The notes beneath the pieces are model-generated. The model ran no database searches. It was given only the letters and a program-made list of their open reading frames with translations, and had not been told where the DNA came from. The position numbers were made by a program, and so were the translations under genes. This document shows, one piece after another, positions 20,514 to 28,483 of a stretch of DNA of 64,000 bases (position 1 is its first letter; each line of letters starts with the position of its first letter). The DNA lies in assembly GCF_000332275.1 (NCBI RefSeq), contig NZ_CM001776.1, positions 3,289,737-3,353,736 of the forward strand, written 5' to 3'. The stretch comes from Synechococcus sp. PCC 7336. Lineage in GTDB: Bacteria; Cyanobacteriota; Cyanobacteriia; Thermostichales; PCC-7336.

Positions 20514-20608
20514 ACCAACAACTCCTCACAGCAATTGCCGCGAGACTATACTCTTGCAGCAATTGCTCGATAGAGATTGCAGAGAGGTTGGACCGAAGCG
20601 GAGTTCCG

Positions 20609-20881
20609 CTAAGGCATAGCCTCGAAATCTCGACAGGAAATTGCCCCTTCAGTAAAGGCAGTGGCGGGGTGAACTGTGCAAGGCAGCCGCATCTCGCCGG
20701 TAAAGAACGAGCAGCCGGTGCAAGGAATCTGGTGGAGTCGTCGCAGGCGATCGAAACCGCGTTTGAGGGTCAGTAATGTTCTCCAGACCCAGAAGGCGAG
20801 GAGCGAGAGGGTGATGGCACAACCGAGTGCGGGAGGGATGGTCATAATTGCAGGGAAGGAGCGGGAGCGGAGAACGGGCAT
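20609..20881 (-). CDS. Four-cysteine membrane microprotein
   Basis: A 90-residue protein with one transmembrane helix (about residues 14-34) and then a cytoplasmic domain 'IPCTGCSFFTGEMRLPCTVHP' continuing to 'EGAISCRDFE'. Four cysteines (CxxC, C, C) with TVHP are a recurring pattern in a small cyanobacterial/plastid protein family of unknown function, plausibly a metal or redox site at the membrane. ATG 20845 is an alternative start but would cut into the helix boundary. It lies just downstream of the alpha/beta-hydrolase gene on the same strand (15-base gap), which suggests co-transcription. Confidence 0.75.
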   Translation of the reverse strand: MPVLRSRSFPAIMTIPPALGCAITLSLLAFWVWRTLLTLKRGFDRLRRLHQIPCTGCSFFTGEMRLPCTVHPATAFTEGAISCRDFEAMP

Positions 20882-20896
20882 CGGGTGGGCGATCGC

Positions 20897-21715
20897 CTAG
20901 AGAAGAGAGCGGGGCCTAGCAAACGCACTGCGCCTCAGGGGAGTTTGGCGTTCTGCTGCCGACCAAAACTGCAGCAACTCTGTCTCGATCGACTGGGGAT
21001 AAAAGCGGTGAAAGAAATGCCGACCTCGAGGACAGACCCAGAGGCGATCGCCTTCTTTCAACCATTTTGTCCATTCCTTCAAGGCATCGACGGTCACCAC
21101 AGTATCGTCACGACTGCCTGCAACCAAGAGCGGGACGTCGCAGCCCCCGGCAGGAATGGAGTCGATCTTCCATAAAGAGTGAGGGGATAGAGAGTCTTCT
21201 AAATCTTGCTTTAAAAGCGCTTGCAACCACTTTGACACGGCCAATTTCTGAGTGCCAAACAGCTCCCGCACCATTTGGGCTAAGACCAGTGCCTGACTGC
21301 AGGGCAACACCTGTCGGCGAGTATAATAATGCGCCTGCCAATCAGCGGCGGGTTGCACCCCTACCGACAATAACGAGAGCGATTTAACCTGTTCGGGAAA
21401 AAATCGGGCATAGATCAATCCCAAGACACCCGACATGCCGTGCCCTACCAAATGAACCGGCTGCGATAGCGAGCACAAATAGTCATCCAGTAAGACTACT
21501 GCTTCGGCTAGCGATCCCGGCTCGTCCGGCCCCTGGCAGTATTGCCAAGTCGAGATCGTCACTGATTGGCTCAAACCTCGCAATAGAGGGCGATCGAGTT
21601 GATGTAAGTGCGAACTGAGGCTGAGCCACAACACTTGCGTCGCTTTAAATGGAACTTTGACGCAACTGTCCACAGTAACTCTGCTCCTAGTTCGATAAGG
21701 TTGATGGGGAGACAT
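20897..21715 (-). CDS. Alpha/beta-hydrolase-fold protein lacking the nucleophile serine
   Basis: A 272-residue alpha/beta-hydrolase fold. The nucleophile elbow reads 'HLVGHGMSGVLGLIYARF'. In active enzymes this is GHSxG, and here the nucleophile position is glycine (GHGMSG). The acid region 'LLVAGSRDDTVV' and the late histidine 'PRGRHFFHRFYP' are retained. It may be a non-catalytic or scaffold member, or use a different residue. ATG 21715 gives MSPHQPYRT, and the open frame extends to 21736. It is followed by the four-cysteine membrane protein gene. Confidence 0.72.
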   Translation of the reverse strand: MSPHQPYRTRSRVTVDSCVKVPFKATQVLWLSLSSHLHQLDRPLLRGLSQSVTISTWQYCQGPDEPGSLAEAVVLLDDYLCSLSQPVHLVGHGMSGVLGLIYARFFPEQVKSLSLLSVGVQPAADWQAHYYTRRQVLPCSQALVLAQMVRELFGTQKLAVSKWLQALLKQDLEDSLSPHSLWKIDSIPAGGCDVPLLVAGSRDDTVVTVDALKEWTKWLKEGDRLWVCPRGRHFFHRFYPQSIETELLQFWSAAERQTPLRRSAFARPRSLL

Positions 21716-22065
21716 TACTAGCTTGGCAGCCCACACTCAGCAATTTGTCAAAATATCAAGATCATTTCATAAATCGCAATTTATAGTAGCGTTTATAGCT
21801 CAGCAAAACACCAACAGAGCTCCCCTTCAGGTCTCCTATCGATCGCAGCGCAGATCGGCGCAAGGCTATCCAACTCTTGCAAAAAGCTTGAGTCTCGCGC
21901 TCTCGAAATCGAGCTCGAGCTCTGGGGAATAGGCCGAGCCCGAGGCTGAATTGAACCGGCTAGAAAGATTTAGGTTTGTTGATGAAACGTGGAATGTCAG
22001 TAATTTTCAAGCATAATCGGGGTACTGGTAAAAGTAACGAACTGATTTTTTACTGACTTCCACTC
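21716..22065. other. Intergenic region, no gene seen
   Basis: About 350 bases lie between divergent genes. I see no coding signal, repeat or strong hairpin. The part next to 22066 (TTTACTGACTTCC) presumably holds that gene's promoter. Confidence 0.4.
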
Positions 22066-22506
22066 ATGATGAGAATAATCACTACATTGGCCCGAGGCTG
22101 CGCATTAAGCGCGATCGTGGCCGTGGCTCTGCCCCTGGCAGCCGAGGCCCAATACGAGAATTTTTACTTATCCCCTGGCTTTACTCCCGACCCAGCGGTG
22201 GGAACGGGTATGTCTGGCGGTACCGTAAATACGGGAGATTGCGGGTATATCGATACCACTCCCGATCATGTCCTGACGGTTACGAAGCCTTTCCAATACT
22301 TAAAAGCCTATGTTGATGCACCGGGGGACGTAACCCTGCTGGTGACGGGGCCCGATGGGCGCTTCTGTCGGGATGATGAAGTGGGGCTGCTGCCGCAGTT
22401 GTGGGGCACCTGGCCTGCGGGCACCTATCAAATCTGGATTGGTGATTTTGTCGGCAGTGGCTCGGGCACCTATCCCTACTCTTTATATTTAACTGAGATT
22501 GAATAG
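22066..22506 (+). CDS. Secreted cyanobacterial beta-sandwich protein, function unknown
   Basis: A 146-residue exported protein. The Sec signal peptide covers residues 1-28 (basic start, hydrophobic core, AEA cleavage). The mature part begins with a 'FYLSPGFTPDPAVGTGMSGG' segment, then 'CGYIDTTPDHVLTV', 'VTGPDGRFCRDD' and 'GTYQIWIGDF', a layout recurring in periplasmic cyanobacterial proteins and reminiscent of PPC-like beta sandwiches. Two cysteines may form a disulphide. No partner genes are evident; the cobalamin genes follow 96 bases downstream. Confidence 0.7.
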   Translation: MMRIITTLARGCALSAIVAVALPLAAEAQYENFYLSPGFTPDPAVGTGMSGGTVNTGDCGYIDTTPDHVLTVTKPFQYLKAYVDAPGDVTLLVTGPDGRFCRDDEVGLLPQLWGTWPAGTYQIWIGDFVGSGSGTYPYSLYLTEIE

Positions 22507-22601
22507 ACGATCGCCTTCAGGGCTCCACTCGATTGACAGACTGTGGCTGGGGACCGAGAGCCGCTAGGCTAGGATGGCATTCTCCAGATCCCTAACGACC
22601 C

Positions 22602-23192
22602 TTGCACCCGATCGCCGCCGCTAGTTTCGAGATCGTCGATCGCGAGATCGGTTCTCACTCGTTATTGCCCGCCGAATACGCCATTGTGCGGCGGGCTATT
22701 CACGCTACGGCTGATTTTGAACTCAAGCACTTGTTTCGATTTAGTCCGGGGGCGATCGCGGCAGGGGTCGCGGCTATTCGAGCGGGGTTGCCCGCGATCG
22801 TCGATGTTCGCATGGTGGCAGTGGCGGTGGCAGGCGCATTGCAACAGTGCCCGCTCCATTGCGCGATCGAGCATGTTCCAGATGTTGTGCCGCAGGAGCA
22901 AACGCGGACGGAAGCGGGGATGCGAGCGTTAGCGATCGCCTATCCCAGGGCGATCTTTGTCGTGGGCAATGCACCGACGGCGCTGTTGGCATTAGTGGAA
23001 CTCGTACAACAGGAAGTCATTGCCCCCGCCCTGATTGTGGGGGTTCCCGTCGGGTTTGTGGCGGTGGAGCGCTCCAAAGCGGCGCTGGCGCAGTTAGATG
23101 TGCCGCACATTCTCGTCGAGGGACGCAAGGGGGGCTCGCCAGTGGCAGCCGCTACGGTCAATGCATTGGTAAATTTGGCTTATGCCAACTAA
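22602..23192 (+). CDS. cobH: Precorrin-8X methylmutase
   Basis: Cobalamin (B12) ring enzyme that moves the C11 methyl to C12 to make hydrogenobyrinate/cobyrinate. It has 196 residues. The catalytic histidine lies in 'RRAIHATADFE' (His34), and 'VDVRMVAVAVAG', 'TEAGMRALA', 'VVGNAPTAL' and 'GVPVGFV.VERSK' are family blocks. A stop at 22593 leaves TTG 22602 as the only start that keeps the N-terminal 'SFEIVDREIG'. Its end overlaps cobL by 11 bases, which indicates translational coupling. Confidence 0.93.
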   Translation: MHPIAAASFEIVDREIGSHSLLPAEYAIVRRAIHATADFELKHLFRFSPGAIAAGVAAIRAGLPAIVDVRMVAVAVAGALQQCPLHCAIEHVPDVVPQEQTRTEAGMRALAIAYPRAIFVVGNAPTALLALVELVQQEVIAPALIVGVPVGFVAVERSKAALAQLDVPHILVEGRKGGSPVAAATVNALVNLAYAN

Positions 23193-24447
23193 CTTCCGAC
23201 ATCAGCTCTCTGTGGTGGGTATGGGGCTAGATGGGATGGAGGGATTGTCAGACTCGGCGCGATCGCTCCTCCACAGCAGCTCCGTCATCGCCGGACCGCC
23301 TGTCCACCTGCAACAGGTCCGCCACTGCCCCGGACGCAAACTCGAACTCAACCCACCCCTGCGGAGCTGGATTCCATTGCTGCAAGAGGAATTGCAACAG
23401 CAGGATGTGGTGCTGCTGGCGACGGGCGATCCCTTCTTCTTCGGCATTGGTCGCCTGCTGGCCCATCATTTTCCCCCATCGCAACTGACTTTTTATCCCC
23501 AGCTAAACTGCGTCCAACTGGCCTGCAATCGCCTCCACATTCCCTGGCAATCTGTCACGGTCCAAAGCGTTCACGGGCGATCGCTCGAATCTCTCCAAGC
23601 GGCCCTCAAACAAAGCCAATCCCCCATCGCTGTGCTGACCGACCCACAGCATTCGCCAGCGGCAATCGCCCAATTCGTCCTCGATCTGCGCTTGCCCGTC
23701 CGTTACGACCTCTGGGTGTGCAGTCACCTGGGGGGAGACTCGGAACAGATCGAACACTGCCAACTGGAAGGGGCGATCGAGCGCGAGTTTCCCGTTCCCA
23801 ACATCGTCATTCTCCAGCAACCCCCCTCGCCTCCCCTGCAGCTCGATCGCTTGCCTTTAGTGGGAATTGCCGATCGCCACTTTCTCACCTTTCCCGATCG
23901 CCCCGGACTGATCGCCAAACAAGAGGTCCGCAGTCTATCGCTCTCGCTGCTCCAACTGCCCCAGCGGGGAGTGGTTTGGGATGTGGGGGCGGGAACGGGC
24001 TCGGTGTCGGTAGAAATTGCACGGCTGGGCGCAGGGCTGTCTGTGTTTGCAATTGAGCGGGATGCGGCCGGGATCGAGTTAATTCGAGCGAATGCACAGC
24101 GATTTGCACTCGGGACAGTGGCAGCGATCGCGGGCACTGCTCCCGAGGTTCTCCAGCAATTACCCTTGCCCGATCGCGTCTTCGTAGGGGGTGGAGGCAA
24201 GCGCATCGTCGAGATTCTGAGGGTTTGTGTCGAGCGCCTGCGGTCGGGGGGCATGATTGTCGCAAACTTTGCCACGCTGGAGAATTGTTTGGCGGCGCAA
24301 ACCTATTTGCAGTCGATGGGGTGGAGGGTACAGTTACTGCAGGTCAATTTGGCTCGATCGGTGGCGATCGCCAGCGCCACCCGCTTTTCTCCTCTGAACC
24401 CAGTGACACTGTTGCAGGCGCAGCGGCGATCGGAGAGCCAGAATTGA
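23182..24447 (+). CDS. cobL: Precorrin-6Y C5,15-methyltransferase (CobL/CbiET fusion)
   Basis: Bifunctional B12-ring methylase/decarboxylase, 421 residues. The N-terminal CbiE tetrapyrrole-methylase domain (about 1-200) has 'VVGMGLDGMEGLS' and 'LLATGDPFFFGIG'. The C-terminal CbiT domain (about 230-400) has the SAM-binding 'VWDVGAGTGSVSVEIARL'. The two halves are separate genes in some bacteria and fused here, as in other cyanobacteria. It starts inside the end of cobH, so both act in the same pathway. Confidence 0.94.
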   Translation: MPTNFRHQLSVVGMGLDGMEGLSDSARSLLHSSSVIAGPPVHLQQVRHCPGRKLELNPPLRSWIPLLQEELQQQDVVLLATGDPFFFGIGRLLAHHFPPSQLTFYPQLNCVQLACNRLHIPWQSVTVQSVHGRSLESLQAALKQSQSPIAVLTDPQHSPAAIAQFVLDLRLPVRYDLWVCSHLGGDSEQIEHCQLEGAIEREFPVPNIVILQQPPSPPLQLDRLPLVGIADRHFLTFPDRPGLIAKQEVRSLSLSLLQLPQRGVVWDVGAGTGSVSVEIARLGAGLSVFAIERDAAGIELIRANAQRFALGTVAAIAGTAPEVLQQLPLPDRVFVGGGGKRIVEILRVCVERLRSGGMIVANFATLENCLAAQTYLQSMGWRVQLLQVNLARSVAIASATRFSPLNPVTLLQAQRRSESQN

Positions 24448-24472
24448 GGGCGATCGCTGCAGTGTTTGGCGA

Positions 24473-24874
24473 TTAGCTGGCAATCTCTTCTGCGCCGTTA
24501 AAGATGTCAAACAGTTCGCGGCAAACGAGCCTGAACCGATCGCAAAATCCTTTCAGAGGAGGATTGGGGCCGAGAAAGTCCCAGTTGGCGATGGTGGAGA
24601 AGCGCCAGCGCTGATTGTTGAAGAGGCCAAAACAAACGGCATCGATTCCGATCAGGCGATCGCCAGAAAACCTCAATTGCACCAATGTTTTCCCCGGTGG
24701 AAAATTAAAGCCTAAATCGATGGAATCGGGATCGGTTTGGGCGAGAGTTTCGCGATCGTTGGCCCAAGGATGCAAGTTGGCTTTGACGCCAGGAAATTCT
24801 TGCTTAAACAAATTCACGACTGTCGCGATCTTGGCGGTCGCTTCGAGCGATGTGGCTTTTTCGGATGCATTCAT
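24473..24874 (-). CDS. Conserved hypothetical protein
   Basis: A 133-residue soluble protein. The start ATG 24874 has GGAGG about 9 bases upstream on the minus strand, while the frame's extension to 24949 has no coding look. Features are 'IATVVNLFKQEFPG', then 'DSIDLGFNFPP' and 'LVQLRFSGD', an alpha/beta pattern with Trp/Phe-rich strands ('RWRFSTIANWDFLGP'). I do not recognise a characterised family. No signal peptide or membrane helix is seen. Its stop lies 25 bases from that of convergent cobL. Confidence 0.65.
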   Translation of the reverse strand: MNASEKATSLEATAKIATVVNLFKQEFPGVKANLHPWANDRETLAQTDPDSIDLGFNFPPGKTLVQLRFSGDRLIGIDAVCFGLFNNQRWRFSTIANWDFLGPNPPLKGFCDRFRLVCRELFDIFNGAEEIAS

Positions 24875-25028
24875 TGTGCTGACCCCTCCACAAGCAAGAA
24901 TCATTTCGCGACTTGGAGATGATGTAATTGTAGTAATGACTATCCTCAATGCCTAGGCAAGTGGTGTAGTCAGCGATACATTCTGAAATATTTCTTGCCT
25001 GCTTGAGGATTTCCTCAACCAATCGCCG

Positions 25029-25718
25029 CTATCGAGCTGCTGCAGATCGCAGCGCTGCTTTGAGCGGTTCCACCAGTGGAGGCGCTGGGATTGTGGGATT
25101 ATTCAAAATTTGGTCGGGGCTATAGGCTTGGCCGTAGAATTCTTCAATTCTGTTGTGACTGATGGACAGATCTCCTCCCTCAATCGCAACGCCGCCAAAC
25201 AAACCTCCACTGCGGGAATAGGTATAGACGCGATCGTCGCGGAATCCATCCCCAATCGGATCCACCGGTTGCGTCCCCACCGGCCCCGCCACCCCCGACA
25301 CACTGCCGCCAAACTCTACCCCATCAGTCAGGACCCGATCCACTAAAGTGCGGGTGGGAAACACCAAGATGACATCGCTCGACCGACCTCCCACCTGCAA
25401 TCCAATGCTGCCGCCGCCGAGGGACAAAAACACCGGATTACTCCAAGATCCATTGGGGTTGCGGGAGAGCAATACCCCCTTGCCGTGGCGAGCGCCAATG
25501 ATAAATCCCCCTTGGGCGACATTGGGAATAATGGCAATCCCCGCACTCTGGCGCAGCAGCGACGCCGGGATGCGGGTGTCGGGGTCTCGAATCATGGATT
25601 CAAAGTTGTCGGTGGCTTTGCGCACGGTATCTGCGGGGTCAGCGATCGCCGGTTGACTCGCCGCGATCGTCACTGCTGTCGCGATCGGTACGACAACCCA
25701 AGCAGGATTCCATTTCAT
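25029..25718 (-). CDS. SYLF (Ysc84) lipid-binding domain protein, exported
   Basis: A 229-residue protein with a signal peptide (about 1-26, ending SQPAIAD) and then a SYLF/Ysc84 domain: 'IPNVAQGGFIIGARHGKGV', 'VFLSLGGGSIGLQVGGRSSDVI' and 'SRSGGLFGGVAIEGGDLS'. SYLF domains bind membranes and phosphoinositides in eukaryotes; the bacterial role is unclear. ATG 25718 is supported by GGAGG eight bases upstream, while the frame itself runs to 25793. It is transcribed toward the hypothetical gene at 24473 on the same strand. Confidence 0.85.
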   Translation of the reverse strand: MKWNPAWVVVPIATAVTIAASQPAIADPADTVRKATDNFESMIRDPDTRIPASLLRQSAGIAIIPNVAQGGFIIGARHGKGVLLSRNPNGSWSNPVFLSLGGGSIGLQVGGRSSDVILVFPTRTLVDRVLTDGVEFGGSVSGVAGPVGTQPVDPIGDGFRDDRVYTYSRSGGLFGGVAIEGGDLSISHNRIEEFYGQAYSPDQILNNPTIPAPPLVEPLKAALRSAAAR

Positions 25719-25865
25719 TGACTTATCCTCCAACAACTGGCTAGTGTGGAAATCGCTCGAACGTCGCCCGAGAACAATGTTGCTCGCAGACAATAGCGAT
25801 CGCCTCTATTCAATTGAAGCCATTGCTAGCCGCAACGTCGATATACTGCAATTCTGACCCTGACG

Positions 25866-25900
25866 ACTCCCCAAAAAAAGCTCCCCATTACTGGGGAGCG
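25866..25900 (-). terminator. Rho-independent terminator of psaK
   Basis: A GCTCCCC/GGGGAGC stem (25880-25886 with 25893-25899) has a short loop. On the minus strand it is followed directly by seven T residues (A-run 25873-25879). It lies about 45 bases after the psaK stop. Confidence 0.92.
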
Positions 25901-25943
25901 GTTGACTAACCAGAAACCAACAGAGTCACTGCAAACTTGTTCT

Positions 25944-26249
25944 CTAGAGGGCACCCAACTGAGTCAAGCCCAGAATGGTAGCAGCGCCAAACACGTGACC
26001 GAGGCTGGTGGCCCCTAAAAGCTCGGGCAAAGACAGCTCGACTAAACCAAAGTTGAAACTCATGCCTTCGGCACCTTCGGGAACGGCATAGGCAGCGCGT
26101 TCTTCGTAACCCAGATTGTCCAGCCAGGAATTAATCAAGGGAACGACCGACTTCCAGAGAAAAATGGCAAAAACATTGCACAGAATCATCGTTATACCGA
26201 TGCTGAACGACCAACCAGTGGGCGCGGGGGGCACAGCTGCAAACAGCAT
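25944..26249 (-). CDS. psaK: Photosystem I subunit X (PsaK)
   Basis: Peripheral PSI membrane subunit of 101 residues that stabilises the complex and receives energy from antenna. Two transmembrane helices flank a cytoplasmic loop: 'ITMILCNVFAIFLWKSVVP' and the C-terminal 'ATSLGHVFGAATILGLTQLG'. The loop carries 'AAYAVPEGAEGMSFNFGL'. AAAGGAG lies 8 bases upstream (26258-26264), a strong ribosome site. It is monocistronic, with a strong terminator. Confidence 0.95.
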   Translation of the reverse strand: MLFAAVPPAPTGWSFSIGITMILCNVFAIFLWKSVVPLINSWLDNLGYEERAAYAVPEGAEGMSFNFGLVELSLPELLGATSLGHVFGAATILGLTQLGAL

Positions 26250-26257
26250 TCAATTCG

Positions 26258-26264
26258 CTCCTTT
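26258..26264 (-). promoter_or_regulatory. Ribosome-binding site of psaK
   Basis: AAAGGAG on the minus strand is eight bases before ATG 26249. Full Shine-Dalgarno matches are otherwise uncommon in this window, in line with high expression of psaK. Confidence 0.75.
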
Positions 26265-26368
26265 GAAGAGGCCAAGTTTTCTTATGTGACTTAAGATACG
26301 GCACGCTGATGCAAAGCTTCTACCTCTGTTGCAACTCTTAATTGTTTTGTGATTTTCGTAACGAAATA

Positions 26369-27739
26369 CTAATCTGCCGCAGTCAGCTCCCGCTCGGGGT
26401 AGCGCTGGGCCACAAATCGCTGCAGTACGGTTTCTAAGGCAATGGAGCGAGCAGCCTTAAATAAGATGCGATCGCCCCCCTCCACGCGAGCCGCCAGCCA
26501 CTGGGCGAGTTCGTCGCGATCGCCAAATTGATATACGCGATCGCCGGGTAGCGCCTGCACCAGCGACTCCATTTCCGCCTCTGGATCGAACAAACAAATC
26601 CCTGCAAGCTCTAACTGAGCAGCGATCGCGCCAACTGCGGCATAGAGTTCGGGGGCGGCATCCCCCAATTCTCGCATCGGCCCCAGCACTGCCCAATGAC
26701 GGCGATCGCCGCTTTGACACAATACTTGCAGAGCCGCCACCATCGCCTCTGGAGCGGCGTTGTAGGTTTCATCTAAAATCTCGACCCCATCGGGCAGCAT
26801 CAGGACTCGATTGCGTCCGCTCAGTTGGGCGGGCAGAGCAATGCCCTGTTGCAACGGGTCGAGATCGAGACCGAGGCCGTCGATCGCCACCAAAACTGCC
26901 GCATAGTTGAGGGCCTGATGTCTGCCTGCAAGGGGTACGGGAAAGCGGCGATCGCCCCATTGCAGCACGGACGGATGGGGCTGCCAAGTGAGGGGAAAAG
27001 GGTCGCGGTCGAGCCCAAAGCGAAGGGTTTTCCCCGACCAAACCCGTGCAGCGGTCGTTTGGAGCAGCTCGTCTTCGCCATTGAGCAAGGCAACGCCTGC
27101 CTGGGGATCGAGAGATTGCAGCAACTCGCATTTGGCTTTGGCGATCGCCTCTCGCGAGCCCAGACGACCGATGTGAGCGGTCCCCACGTTGGTTATCAGC
27201 CCGTGGGTGGGTAGGGCTGTTCCAGCCAAGCGGGCAATCTCTCCCGGACCGCGCATCGCCATTTCGACGACCGCAAAGTCGTGGCATTGGTCCAGTTGCA
27301 ATAGCGTCAGTGGAACGCCCAGGTCGTTGTTGAAATTAGCTTCGGTTTTGAGGACGGTGCCGTAGGCGGACAGGGCGGCTGCCAAGAGTTCTTTCGTGCT
27401 GGTTTTGCCCGCAGAACCAGTAATGGCCAAGACAGGAATTGCAAACTGCGATCGCCACCAGCGGGCGAGGGTTTGATAGGCAACCAGGGTATCGGGCACG
27501 AGCAGGTAGGGACCGTCGAGCGGACGAGAGGCGATCGCCGCTACTGCCCCCTTCTGGAAGGCTTCGGCGCTATAGTCGTGCCCGTCAAAGCGTTCGCCCG
27601 CGATCGCCACAAACAGATTGCCCGAACGGAGTTGACGAGTATCGGTACTGACACCGCTAAATGTCTCTGCTGCGGGTTGACCCGAGATGGAGGTTGAGAG
27701 GAGTTGCGCCAACGACGCCAGCGAGCCGCTGCAAGTCAT
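26369..27739 (-). CDS. murF: UDP-MurNAc-tripeptide--D-Ala-D-Ala ligase
   Basis: Last cytoplasmic step of the peptidoglycan monomer, adding D-Ala-D-Ala to UDP-MurNAc-tripeptide. It has 456 residues and three domains. The N-terminal substrate domain has 'STDTRQLRSGNLFVAI', the ATP-binding GSAGKTST is at 108-115, and 'ANFNNDLGVPLTLL', 'NVGTAHIGRLGS', 'SGRNRVLMLPDG' (residues about 308) and 'DETYNAAPEAM' follow. All ligase motifs are present. It stands alone here rather than in a dcw cluster, as usual in cyanobacteria. Confidence 0.95.
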   Translation of the reverse strand: MTCSGSLASLAQLLSTSISGQPAAETFSGVSTDTRQLRSGNLFVAIAGERFDGHDYSAEAFQKGAVAAIASRPLDGPYLLVPDTLVAYQTLARWWRSQFAIPVLAITGSAGKTSTKELLAAALSAYGTVLKTEANFNNDLGVPLTLLQLDQCHDFAVVEMAMRGPGEIARLAGTALPTHGLITNVGTAHIGRLGSREAIAKAKCELLQSLDPQAGVALLNGEDELLQTTAARVWSGKTLRFGLDRDPFPLTWQPHPSVLQWGDRRFPVPLAGRHQALNYAAVLVAIDGLGLDLDPLQQGIALPAQLSGRNRVLMLPDGVEILDETYNAAPEAMVAALQVLCQSGDRRHWAVLGPMRELGDAAPELYAAVGAIAAQLELAGICLFDPEAEMESLVQALPGDRVYQFGDRDELAQWLAARVEGGDRILFKAARSIALETVLQRFVAQRYPERELTAAD

Positions 27740-27805
27740 AGATTTCGGCGAGAAAAGCGATCGTTCTCACTATAGGGGCTGTGCGATCGCTAGGGGCAAA
27801 TTCGA

Positions 27806-28399
27806 CTAATCGTCGATCTCAGCCAGTTCGATCGCCTGACCGTCGCGATCGCGAACCAATAACGACATGGGTTTTTCGGAACGCACGGTGTGGGGAATTT
27901 TTTGTTTGGCAATGTATTGCTGCAGAGCTTTAATGCCATCGCGATCGAAGCTGACGTGGCGGCGACGGTTAGCATAGCTGCCCGTAGTGTCGGCAGAACC
28001 GGTAATGATATGCACCTGGGCGTTCTCTGTCAGTTGATACCACAGACCGGGATCGTCGGCCACTGCCCTACTGCCGAGCGGTCGGTTGTAGTTGTAGGCG
28101 CTAGCCATATCCCCTTGGTAATACATGGGGTCGAAACTGCCGACGGTCTGTTCGTAGCCGTAATAATAATGCAGCGGCAGCTCGGCTTCGGGCAGCTTGA
28201 GGTACTGTTCGTAGAACCGTTTCGCGTCATCCAAGTTCGGCACCATGATGGTGTAGACACGAGGGGCACCACTTAAAAAGGTCCACATGGCCCCGCCGTA
28301 GGCGGAGAGCAACATGAACATCAATCCCTTGGTAGAGAGTAAAACCGTCAGGGGGATTAAAGGCAGCAGAACGGCAAACATAGGGAAGGAAGTACCCAT
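27806..28399 (-). CDS. Membrane-anchored VOC/glyoxalase-fold protein
   Basis: A 197-residue protein with two hydrophobic stretches at the N-terminus (about residues 5-40) followed by a single VOC-superfamily module: 'RVYTIMVPNLDDAKRFYEQYLKLPEAE', 'LWYQLTENAQVHIITG', 'RHVSFDRDGIKALQQYI', 'LLVRDRDGQAIEL'. These are the beta-alpha-beta-beta-beta repeats of glyoxalase/dioxygenase folds, and some metal ligands (His, Glu) are kept. It was not matched to an enzyme of known substrate. It diverges from the panE-like gene 85 bases away. Confidence 0.72.
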   Translation of the reverse strand: MGTSFPMFAVLLPLIPLTVLLSTKGLMFMLLSAYGGAMWTFLSGAPRVYTIMVPNLDDAKRFYEQYLKLPEAELPLHYYYGYEQTVGSFDPMYYQGDMASAYNYNRPLGSRAVADDPGLWYQLTENAQVHIITGSADTTGSYANRRRHVSFDRDGIKALQQYIAKQKIPHTVRSEKPMSLLVRDRDGQAIELAEIDD

Positions 28400-28483
28400 C
28401 CAATTGTGCGGTAGTTCTAGTATAGTGGGCTGCCGATGGGGAAACCCGCCACACTAGCAGCAGAGTCGAGCGGAGGAGCAGCC

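Noticed and set aside
20588-20776. Plus-strand open frame after pgm
   Set aside because: It is antisense to the four-cysteine protein gene, whose conserved cysteine pattern supports the minus strand.
22507-22601. Cobalamin riboswitch before cobH
   Set aside because: The gap is only 95 bases and lacks the B12-box sequence; too short for this riboswitch.
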